Source of the DNA: Symbiodinium natans
Taxonomy: Eukaryota > Sar > Dinophyceae > Suessiales > Symbiodiniaceae
DNA: 64,000 nt
Assembly (NCBI GenBank): GCA_905221605.1
Contig: CAJNDS010000067.1
Location: forward strand, 18,501-82,500
Reading direction: 5' to 3'
In this document: positions 31,001 to 39,900 of the stretch, in pieces
Layout: every line of letters starts with the position of its first letter
Numbering within the stretch: position 1 is the stretch's first letter
Translations under genes and position numbers: made by a program
Notes under the pieces: model-generated
Told to the model about the DNA's origin: nothing
Seen by the model: the letters and a program-made list of their open reading frames with translations, nothing else
The model's database searches: none

Positions 31001-32304
31001 CGGGGCTCTGTACCCTAAACCTTGACTGGGTTTTGGAGTACTATACTTTTGATACTTCTTTAGGTTCTGGGTTCCTATTGTAGCTGTATATACTTTTTTT
31101 CCCGGGGCTACTCCACAGTAGGGTTAAACCCTAACACCCTAGACCCGAAACCCTCGGTCCCTCAATCCCACGAACCCAAAAGGGGGCTAGCAGTCTGTTT
31201 CGGAGCGTGCTTCCTCATGCTACTGTACTTGCTGTCCCAGGGAACCTAGCAATGCAGGGCCCGAAGCCGGAAACCCTAAACCCTAAACCCTACGGTCCCC
31301 TAACCCTAAGGCCTAAACCGTTTTATGTTATGATCAGAGGTCCTTGCTCAAGGAGCCCCAAAGTGGCGTCGGATGTTTTTTTCGGTTTGCTTTTCTTTTT
31401 CTTTCTGTGTTGTTTCTACCCCTAAATACCCTAAACCCTAAGCCCCAAAACCCTTGTTGAGCTTTAGAAGCACATTCCGTTAAATCGAAGTCCTATAAGC
31501 CATACAAACCCTACAAAACCCTAGTAGAAATCTACGTCTCGATCTTCGGCTTTTGTCTAACCAGGGGTGCCAGGGAGCCCAAAGGGACTATAGGCTTGAG
31601 GGCTTAGGGGTGTATGTATGGACTGTAGACCCCAAAGGGTTTAGGGTTTAGGGTTTAGGGTTTAGGGTTTAGGGTTTAGGGTTTAGGGTTTCGGGTTTCG
31701 GGTTTAGGGTTTAGGGTTTAGGGTTTTGTGTACTTGTGAGTTCCAGGGTGAGTGTTGGGTTTCGCGTTTCTGCAAGTGCAGGCTGGGCTTCTGGCTGCTT
31801 GAAACCCTAAACCCTCAGCCCTGAGCCCTAGACCCTGAGCCCTAGATCCTAAACCCTAAACCCTAAACCCTAAACCCTAAGCCCTAAGCCCTAAACCCTA
31901 AACCCTAAACTCAGGGAGGGCTGCGCAGGCTTGAGGAACTTTTCGCGTTTGAGAAGAGGTTAAGACTTTGGGTTGACCGGACCTAGGGCCTAGGTCTCTA
32001 AGGGTAGTTACATGGGCCCTTAGGGTTTAGGGTTTAGGGTTCAGGGTTTAGGGTTTAGGGTTCAGGGTTTAGGGGTAGTTACATGGGCCCTTCATATGGT
32101 CCCTTACCTCCTTTAAAGGGTTCTGAAGTATGAGCCCTTAGTTTGTATAGGGTATGTAAGTGGTACATAAGGGGTCCCCTATTCAAGGGCCCATACTAAG
32201 GGACCATGCAACTGCCCTAAGATGGTCCGATTCTTGCCAGGATATGCTGCCTTCCAGACGGGCCTGGTGTTCTTCAGCATCCTCTTCCTGGTGCCGTCGC
32301 AGTA
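28042..32304 (+). CDS. Multi-exon gene ending in a hydrophobic C-terminal tail (unrecognised)
   Basis: Candidate exons: 28042-28162 (acidic/basic, with ASSKKRSRKPVASSQEDYL); 28268-28365 (NYEASHPTKSRKGPAAAVEA), joined in frame across a family B introner; 28478-28562 (VGTEEIRELQSASAPGRLS) after a family A introner; 29510-29567 (MEEGDVPFYKLAVKQ); 30427-30498 (AAYGITAAQPLFLRFVPSEK, with a GC donor cag|gccaaa); 30594-30655 (EIDTDSELKKLRCNIARGPF, donor aag|gtatgg); 30920-31010 (PYKPQEPADLEQKAQQSLKN); 31914-31957 (LRRLEELFAFEKR, donor ag|gttaag); 32241-32304 (YAAFQTGLVFFSILFLVPSQ, ends TAG). The last exon looks like a tail-anchor or final membrane span. No family recognised. Order, strand and splice signals support one gene, though the link between the first three exons and the rest is uncertain. 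Confidence 0.5.
28163..28267 (+). mobile_element. Introner, family B, with near-perfect terminal inverted repeats
   Basis: The flanked ends CCTTGCGGACCATATGAACC and GGTTCATGGTGGTCCGCAAG are inverse over about 20 bp. Removing it joins two open frames as CTT-GGT. The 3' end is AG. The 5' boundary has no GT; a GC or other non-canonical donor, or slippage within the CTTG/CAAG symmetry, would be needed. Confidence 0.75.
28366..28477 (+). mobile_element. Introner, family A (copy 2)
   Basis: Starts CTTTGTGGTACTTTACTG and ends CTGAGTGCAGCCAAG, with GT shortly inside the 5' end and AG at the 3' end. The direct repeat GGGGT flanks it. Confidence 0.8.
28640..28862 (-). repeat. Mixed CCCTAAA / CCCCAAA array (about 220 bp)
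   Basis: Heptamers alternate in small homogeneous blocks of CCCTAAA and CCCCAAA, a pattern of segmental amplification. Confidence 0.9.
29347..29481 (-). repeat. CCCTAAA / CCCTAAG array
   Basis: Blocks of pure CCCTAAG are embedded among CCCTAAA units. Confidence 0.9.
29645..29757 (+). mobile_element. Introner-like element, family D (copy 5)
   Basis: Starts CTAGGACCCAGAGTAGGGCC and contains AGAGCCTAAAAAAGGGCACC; the end CCCGGGTTACTCGG passes straight into TTTAGGG units. Confidence 0.6.
31634..31725 (+). repeat. TTTAGGG array with TTTCGGG block
   Basis: About 12 units with two or three consecutive TTTCGGG variants in the middle. Confidence 0.9.
31998..32222 (+). mobile_element. Introner, family E, with a telomeric insert and target-like duplication
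   Basis: The element begins CTAAGGGTAGTTACATGGGC and ends GGACCATGCAACTGCCCTAAG. Near its 5' end, GGGTAGTTACATGGGCCCTT occurs twice (32002-32021 and 32073-32092) with a run of TTTAGGG/TTCAGGG units between. Sister copies have only one instance, so this one was interrupted by telomeric DNA. Confidence 0.75.
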
Positions 32305-32639
32305 GCTCCGCGCCTGATGCTGGGCTCTTTGTCTGTGTACACGTGGCCCGCCGGGCTGCCGAAGGGACCCCATGTCATGACGTACACAAGCCCCGTAAAC
32401 ACTGGCATTCCATGGCACGCCCGGGTAATTGACTCTCACCGGGATGCATATCCGAAAGTCCTACCACCCCAGACATGCCACCATCCTCACTCCGGTTTAG
32501 GGTTTAGGGTTTAGGGTCTCGGGTTTAGGGTTTAGAGCCTCCCCCCCACCCCCCCCCGGAACCGGCGGCCACGCTGACAAAGTGCAGAGGCGGCACCCCG
32601 ACCATGAGGGGAAAAGGGAAAGGACCTGGGGTGGCTTGG

Positions 32640-32847
32640 GGACCAAATGAACCCTAAAAATTAGGGGTCATATTCCCTTACTACTATAATTCCCCAAATA
32701 TTCCCCTACTACTATAATTCCCTACAATAGGGTCATATTCCCTTACTACTATAATTCCCTAAAATAGGAGTCATATTCCCTTACTACTATAATTCCCACT
32801 AAGGTACATGAACCATAAACCCTTTGAGGGCTCATTTTATCCCCAAG
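32640..32847 (+). mobile_element. Introner, family B, with internal tandem expansion
   Basis: The ends GGACCAAATGAACCCTAAA and the inverse CTCATTTTATCCCCAAG mark family B. The unit GTCATATTCCCTTACTACTA is repeated about four times inside, so this copy is about twice the usual length. Confidence 0.7.
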
Positions 32848-32977
32848 GTGGCTCTGTGTGTGTACCGCTGCATTAGGGGATTTGGGGGATTCTCCGAAAT
32901 CATGGGCACTTTTGGGTGCTGGGATTGTGTTTCTTTTTTTGTGTTGTTTGTGAAGGACATGTTTTTTTTTATAGTAG

Positions 32978-34263
32978 GATCTGCAAAGGAACTACCATCT
33001 AGTGAACCTCCCATTGAGGGTTCTGCTGCAGTCGTACAGTGCTTCGGGCCGTGGCTACGAGTACAAGAAGGGGAACCCAGGCTCTCAAAACATACGCCTC
33101 CAAGTATCCAAAAGCACTTACAGCCCTAAACCCTACACCCTGAACCCTAAACACTTATTGGGGTTTTGGGGATGTTGAAATCGAGCCCCTAAAATAACCC
33201 CCCCCCTCCTGAAACCTAGTCCCCAAGACCCGAAACCCCTAAAGCCTGAAGAGCCAAACCCCTACACAAGCCTTGATATCTAACCCCGCAATTCAGCCAT
33301 ATACAGAAAGCCTAAGCTAATTTGTTGATGTTGCTCATGTTGCCGTGGCTGATTTTTTCGGGGCTTGTTGGGAAGCTAAGGGGCTTATTGTTAGCGCCGA
33401 GCCGACAACGCAACCCCTGCAGCCCAAGCAGCATGCAGTCGCAGCTCCAAGGCGGCGTTGTCACACCCACAAAATGAGCCTCGTAAATTTGGACCCTGCC
33501 CATAAAGCCTTGAAAGAGAACCCCCCAAACCTTAAGAAGGCCCCGAGCCCTAAATATGCCCTAAATATGGACATGGGTTCCTGAAAATGAATAACGGCAC
33601 AACTTTGAAAAATTCGAGTGTCGCACAAACAGATGACATATAAGGTTTAGGGTTTACGGGCGGGATAAGCCCCCAAATAGCCACTAGACCCCTAAACCCG
33701 AAATCCTAACTAACCCCTAAGCCTTGAACCCAGAACCCTAAACCCCTAAGCCCCTAAACCCTGAACCCTGAAGCCCTGAACCGTCAACCCTAAACCCCTC
33801 AACCCGAAACCCTAAACCCTAGCCCTAAACCCTAAACCCCTAAACCTTGAATTCTTGAATTTCCGAGCCTTCCATGGGTCGTTTGCCTGGATGGCGGAGC
33901 CCTGTTGCGCCTTGAAGATAGGCCGGGGCGCCCCAAAGCTTCAGGATATCCGTAGGGTCTAGGTTCAGGGTTTGGGGTTTAGGGTTTAGGGCTTAGGGTT
34001 TGGGAATTGGGCTTTGGGCTTTGGGCTTTGGGCTTTGGGCTTTGGGCTTTGGGCTTTGGGCTTTGGGCTTTGGGCTTTGGGCTTTGGGCTTTGGGCTTTG
34101 GGCTTGGGCTTCGGGATTTAGGGTTTATTTAGGGTTTAGGGTTTAGGCTTTAGGGCTTAGGGTTTAGGGTTTAGGACTTAGGGCCATTGAGTGGGGTCTG
34201 TTGACAACGGTTGCAGGGAAGCTGCTCCGCCACAAGGAGCCTTTCAACCTTTACGCCTATTAA
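32978..34263 (+). CDS. Exon islands of an unrecognised gene
   Basis: Candidate exons: 32978-33121, where one frame reads YSASGRGYEYKKGNPGSQNI after a tttttttatagtag acceptor (a second frame is also fully open); 33345-33584, an open frame of 79 codons with HKMSLVNLDPAHKALKEN; 33871-33948 (WVVCLDGGALLRLEDRPGRP); 34217-34263 (KLLRHKEPFNLYAY, ends TAA after gttgcag). The SASGRGY motif followed by a Tyr/Ser-rich stretch weakly recalls the ATGRGF region of callose/beta-glucan synthases, but that is a guess from one short exon. Linkage is not established. Confidence 0.35.
34008..34104 (+). repeat. Homogeneous GGGCTTT array
   Basis: About 13 consecutive GGGCTTT units, a heptamer differing from the telomere unit by one base, then a return to TTTAGGG. 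It is fixed for a single variant. Confidence 0.95.
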
Positions 34264-34569
34264 GCCTTAAGCTCTGGCTTAGGGCTTATGAGCCCAGTTT
34301 AAGGAGAACCGTTTTTATTCAGGGTTTCCGAGGGTAGTGTTATACTAATTTCCAAACATCTCCCAAAGGACCCAAAAACCCAAAACCGGGTTTGCTCTCA
34401 AGAGCCTGGTTTTCAAGAAGAACACTTTCTATTCAGGGTTTTAGAGAGGGTTTAGGGCACCTTCACCCCTAAGCACCCTAAACCCGAAGCCCTGAAGCCC
34501 TTGTTTCTTCAAGTGCCACGGGCTCTACAACCACACAGCCTTGAGCCGGGCTTAGGGTTTAGGGGTAAC

Positions 34570-35589
34570 TTCGTACGAAGGCTATAGCTGAGGCTGCAGG
34601 CTCGGAGAACCCCAACTTCGGATACTTGCAGCCCTATTTGGTGGTTTCCCAAAAATTGGGGTACCCCTTTTATACCCCAAATAGAATAAGATCCCCTTAG
34701 AGGGTCCCCCCAAAAAGAGGGTAACCCTATTTTCGGAACCCCCCCCCATTCCTTACCCTGCTGGACAAGTTTCCTGAGCCTGTTGCAGATGCGCTGGCCC
34801 TGAGCCAGATGACCCCCAATCGCCAGACTCTAGATCTCAAGCTCATCCGAAACCCAAAATCCTCAAGGCCTCCACCCTAAATCCTAAACCCTAAACCCTA
34901 GGAGGTTTAGGGCAACACCCAAGACCAGTATAAGAAAGCATTAGGGCTCATTCGAAGTACAGTTCAGAGCAAGGTTTTCCTTAGGTTTATTGCTGGGTGC
35001 ATGTTTGCTACGAGTCATCCAACCCTACTGCATGTGGGGCTTTCCGGAAAGTCCCTAAACCCTAAACCCTAAACCCTAAACCCTAAACCCTAAACCCTAA
35101 ACCCTAAACCCTAAACCCTAAACCCTAAACCCTAAACCCTAAACCCTAAACCCTAAACCCTAAACCCTAAACCCTAAACCCTAAACCCTAAACCCTAAAC
35201 CCTAAACCCTAAACCCTAAACCCTAAACCCTAAACCCTAAACCCTAAACCCTAAACCCTAAACCCTAAACCCTTTTCGGGCGTCCCTTTAAGGGGTTCCT
35301 ATTCTATTTGGGCCGCAAAAGGGGTACCCCCTTTTTGGGGAGATACCTATGTGGTTTACGGTCGTATGCCCTCCTCTTCGGTGGCCCTAAACCCTAAACC
35401 CTAAACCCTAAACCCTAAACCCTAAACCCTAAACCCTAAACCCTAAACCCTAAACCCTGCACCCTAACCCCTAAACCCTAAACCCTCGAAGCCAGGGGAC
35501 TTCAACCTTCTCTGCCTCTTCGGCACCATCGCCAACGCCTGGTATGGCTACAATGGTGTCAGGGTGGACGACTGGGCAGCTCAGCGGCG
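34570..35589 (+). CDS. Exon islands upstream of the helicase gene (unrecognised)
   Basis: 34570-34631 (KAIAEAAGSENPNFGYLQ) and 34757-34847 (LLDKFPEPVADALALSQMTP) flank a family J introner. 35491-35589 (FNLLCLFGTIANAWYGYNG then VRVDDWAAQRR) lies between two long CCCTAAA arrays. All are protein-like and on the + strand. They may be 5' exons of the helicase gene or a separate gene. Confidence 0.4.
34638..34742 (+). mobile_element. Introner, family J (copy 2)
   Basis: GGTGGTTTCCCAAAAATTGG at the start, AACCCTATTTTCGGAACCCC at the end and CCCCAAATAGAATAAGATCC in the body match the copies at 13259 and 60850. Confidence 0.7.
35053..35273 (-). repeat. Longest pure CCCTAAA array (about 220 bp)
   Basis: Over 30 consecutive perfect CCCTAAA units. 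It runs directly into an inverted fragment of a family J introner (35276-35345). Confidence 0.95.
35387..35457 (-). repeat. CCCTAAA array
   Basis: Ten perfect units just upstream of the exon at 35491. Confidence 0.9.
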
Positions 35590-35759
35590 TTTAGGTTTAT
35601 TGCTTGTGGCTTCTGCCTAAACCCTAAACCCTAAACCCCAAACCCCAAACCCTAAACCCCAAACCCAAAACCCTAACGAAACCATGCAACCTTGAAGCCC
35701 GAAACCCCTGACCGGGCTTTCTGGCGCAGTCATTGGCAGCAGCACAGGCAACCCCTCAA

Positions 35760-36300
35760 GGGACCTTAGGGTTTAGGGTTCAGGGTTCAGGGTTTAGGGT
35801 TCAGGGTTTAGGGTTTAGGCCTTAGGGGCTACATTGGGGCTACGTAGGTATATAGGGACTGTACAAGGTACAGGAAAAGGTATCCAAAGGGGAATAAGAT
35901 TAAGGGCCCCGTCTAGGTATCCTTTCAAGAATAGTTCAACATACCCCAAAACCATACCCTTAACCTCTAAGGAAGGCTTTTTCCATACCCATGAATTTCT
36001 TTTAAGGGCTATGCCCAAGGGGGGTATGCTGAATATTGCTTAGATGAAACGTACAGGGGTTAGGGTTTAGGGTTTAGGGCGTAGGGCCCGGCATGACTTA
36101 GGAAGCTGATGAGCAGAGTCCGGCCAAGGTGGAGGCGCGAGTTTCCATGCAGAGGGTTTGGGGTTTGAGGGTTTGGGGTTTGGGTTTTAGGGTTTGGGGT
36201 TTGGGGTTTAGGGTTTAGGATGTAGGGTTTAGGGTTCAGGGCTGGTGATTCTTTCCCGAAGCCCAAGGCGCCCTGCTTCACTTCTAGGGGGGATTTAGAA
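35760..36300. other. Degenerate repeats without a supported gene
   Basis: TTCAGGG/TTTAGGG patches at 35767-35818 and 36055-36080 and a TTTGGGG-rich stretch at 36155-36245 surround unique sequence. Both strands are open for about 65 codons at 35815-36043, but no motif or splice signal supports coding. Confidence 0.4.
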
Positions 36301-36487
36301 TGCATTTAAATTTTCATGGGTCTTCATCATAATCCCGAACCTTAAGAAACACGTAACATTTTCATGTTTGTAGGGCCCCCAGATGTTTTCTACAGTCATC
36401 CGAGTCGGGTTTTAAGTGCCCGAAGTTGGGATATCCCCACGTAGAAGCTGATCTTGAGCCTACTTGCTAAGTTCCCTCAGTGAAAAC

Positions 36488-36606
36488 TTGGGATGTTCCC
36501 CCGTATACTAACTGTTCTTAATCAGGGTTACAGTAACCCCCCCCCCCCACTGTAATTAATCCCTACTAATGGCTGTTAGTATAGTATAAAGGGGGGAACA
36601 ACCCAA
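36488..36606 (+). mobile_element. Introner-like element, family F (copy 2)
   Basis: TTGGGATGTTCCCCCGTATA at the 5' end is mirrored by GGGGGGAACAACCCAAG at the 3' end; a CCCCCCCCCCC loop lies inside. The 3' end is AG. Confidence 0.7.
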
Positions 36607-36702
36607 GTTATAAACCCTAACCCCCAAACCCGAAGCCTTTTTTTAACCTGCAGCCCCATCCCGGCTTCGGCTTTGGGTTCACTGGATGCAACCGCGAAAT
36701 AC

Positions 36703-36814
36703 CTTTGTGGTACTTTACTGTAACTTCAGATCCTTACCTTTTTTGGGTTTATTGGGTTTCTTGTTAAGGCAGCTAAAAGTTTAATTTATAGCTACCCTCC
36801 TGAGTGCAGCCAAG
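36703..36814 (+). mobile_element. Introner, family A (copy 3)
   Basis: Same 112 bp length and ends as at 28366. TAC is repeated at both borders (aaaTAC / TACggc). It may split an upstream exon of the helicase gene (DATAKY | GLLAQAQGLCDFC). Confidence 0.8.
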
Positions 36815-36974
36815 TACGGCCTTCTTGCTCAGGCACAAGGGCTTTGCGATTTCTGCTCTTGGGGTTCTCGGCTCTTATAGGGCTTGGGAAGTCTTAACTG
36901 ATGCAGCCGGATTGTCTCTACTTACCGATCTGGTTTTGTTGTTTGAAGGGGTTTAGGGTTTGGGCTTAGTTTCA

Positions 36975-39900
36975 GAGGGCCTCCTGCTGCGATGATGCTG
37001 GACAAGAGCAAGGACTTCACTGGCCAGCGCATGCCCAGTGGGTTTCTGGACTATCAGGAGAAGGCCGGTTCTTAAGGGAGGGGGGTTCAAGGGGGAGGGG
37101 GGGGTATGTACCCCAAGGTTCCGGAATACTCCCCACTACTCCTGAAGGCTCCCAAAGCTTCCCTAAGCTTCCTTAAGCTTCCCCAGCTACCTACCCCCCG
37201 TGAACTTGCCCCCTCAAGAACCCCAGCATGCACTAAACTCTACACCCCTATATAAACCCTAAACCCTAAACCCCCAAACACATAAACCCTAAACCCTAAA
37301 CCCCAAACCCCAAACCCTAAACCCTAAACCCTAAGCCCCCAGAAGGCTGTGGACTTTCTGCGCCAGAGCCTGCGTGCGCCCGGCAAGCGGGCTCTGCTCG
37401 CGCTGGACACCGGCCTTGGGAAACTCAGTCGCTGAATAGGGGTTAGGGTTTAGGGTTTAGGGTTTAGGGTTTGCGGTGCAAGTGTGCACTTTTTTTGGGG
37501 CCTATGAACTCAGCAACCAAGGAAATCTGCAGTCGTGAAGGCCAGCATGGCCAGTGCTAGCCTTTTGCTCCCCTTTTGTTGAGGTTTAGGGTTTAGGGTT
37601 TAGGGTTTAGGGTTTAGGGTTTAGGGTTTCGGGTTTCGGGTTTCGGGTTTAGGGTTTAGGGTTTCGTTCCCCTTATGCAGAAACCACCCTCCCCCAAAAA
37701 AAAGGGCACCCTTATTATCTTATGGGCGCTGGGCTGCCACGAGGCCATGGTGGATCACAACTGGCAGTCCAAGCAGCAGTCCCTTGGACACCAAATGAAC
37801 CCCCAAAATTGGGGTCATATTCCCCTTACTACTATGATTCCCATTAAGGTACATTCCCATTAAGGTACATGAACCCTAAGGCCCTTTTGGGGTTCATGTC
37901 GTCCCCAAGGTCCAAAAGCATCGTCATTGTGCCAGCCACGCTGGTGGACCAGACGGTCACTTGGTGGCCCAGTGGTACCCTTATTTCCCTTTTTGGGGAT
38001 TCAAGGCTCCCTTTTAGGGTTTGGGGTTTAGGGTTTAGGGTTTAGGGGTTTAGGGTTTAGGGTTTAGGGGTTTAGGGGTTTAGGGTTAGGGTTTAGGGTT
38101 TGGGGTTTAGGGGTTTAGGGGTTTAGGGTTTAGGGTTTAGGGTTAGGGTTTAGGGTTTAGGGTTTAGGGTTTAGGGCTTAGGGTTTAGGGTTTAGGGTTT
38201 AGGGTTTAGGGTTTAGGGTTTAGGGTTTAGGGTTTAGGGTTTAGGGTTTAGGGTTAAGTAGCCACCCCCCCAAAAAAAGGGGTGCCCTTGTTAAAATATG
38301 GCTCCCGGGCTACCAAGGCCAAGACTCTCTTGTACTGGCCCTGGGAGAAACCTTCACCTGTCTTGGAAGGAAAGGACTCCGCCGCCAAACAGCACCTTGG
38401 GACCAAATGAAACCCCAAAATTGGGGTCATATTCCCTTACTACTATGACTCCCATTAAGGTACATGAACCATAAGCCCTTTTTAGGGTTCATTTCGCCCG
38501 CAAGGCAGCTTCTTCGAGAACGTGGTGTTGCTGTGGTGCGAGGCCAACACTGTCTCAGAGCCTTCCTGGCAGCGCGCCCCGGGGCCCGGGCGCGGGTGGT
38601 GGTCTTCAACGCTGGCTACAAGAACCTTGCACACGACATGAACCCCACAATTGGGGTCATATACCCTGTGCCACTATAGTTCATATTAAGGTATATGAAC
38701 CATAAACCTTGTTAGGGCTGTATATGAACCATAAAACCCTGTTAGGGCTCATTTAGTCCCCAAGGAAGGAGTACGAAGACGGCAGGTTCGACCAGGAGAT
38801 GGCTGCCCTCCTGTCGGGCCGGGATCTCATCGTGGTGGAGGAGGCATACAGCCCAAGCCATCGTACTTGCTACTATCTCCCCCATATGGGAGTTGTTTTT
38901 TATTTTTATTTTTTGTTTAATATAAAACCCAAGAGGATTTTAACAAATTATTATTATTATTATTGAGGTTCTTAAGGGGAGTAGAGGCTACCCCCACCGC
39001 CATGCGCCGCGAGGGAGCAGAGTCCTCTTCGTGACTGCCACGCCCGAGAGGCTGTTTCGTTTCGAGGGCTTTCTGACGCATACCTTCCTGGTGAACCTTG
39101 GGGACGACATGAACCCCTAAGAGGGTTTAGGGTTCATGTACCTTAATGGTAGTTACCTTAACGGGAATTATGGTAGTAAGAGAATATGACCCCTAATGTT
39201 AGGGTTTATTTCGTCCCCAAGGAAGAAGACGCCTCGCTTGCTGCATGGCCTGGGGATGGCGTCACCCAAGCTCGAGCTGTTGCACCTCCAAGAGCCCTGG
39301 GGTACCAGCTGAGAACCCTAAGAGGGTCTATGGCACATAGACCTTCATAGGAGTTTACTGTAGTATAGGGTCTATGACCCCAATTCGAATAGCAGCTATA
39401 GTAGTAAAGGGTCTATGACCCCAATTCTAACAGCAGTTATAGTAGTAAAGGGTCCATGACCCCAATTTTTCGGGTTCCTTTCGTCCTGAAGGAGGCCCTA
39501 AAAGCCCTAAAAGGCTTTATGGCACATATACCTTATGACCCCAATTTTTCGGGTTCCTTTCGTCCTGAAGGAGGGCGAGCCAAGCTTCTTCACAACGGGC
39601 TACCTGGGAAACCAGTGGGTGTCTTACCGCGAGATGCACCTCCTGGAGGAGCAGTCTCTGCTACCGAGTAGTAGAGTCGGTAACCTTTAACCTTTTGGGG
39701 TAACATAATTTAGAGTGGGTATCCTTTCATCTTTTGGGGTAATATAATTTAGAGTAGGCAACCTTTCGCTTTTTGGGGTAATGTCATTTAGAGTAGGTAA
39801 CCTTTAGCCTTTAGCCTTTTGGGGGGAATAGAATCCCCGATTAGAGAAATTATCATCCCAAAGGTTAAACCTTTATAGTTCCTAGAGGTTGCTGGACAAC

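Noticed and set aside
32978-33121. Firm assignment as a glucan synthase exon
   Set aside because: Only a short SASGRGY motif supports it and another frame is also open across the exon.
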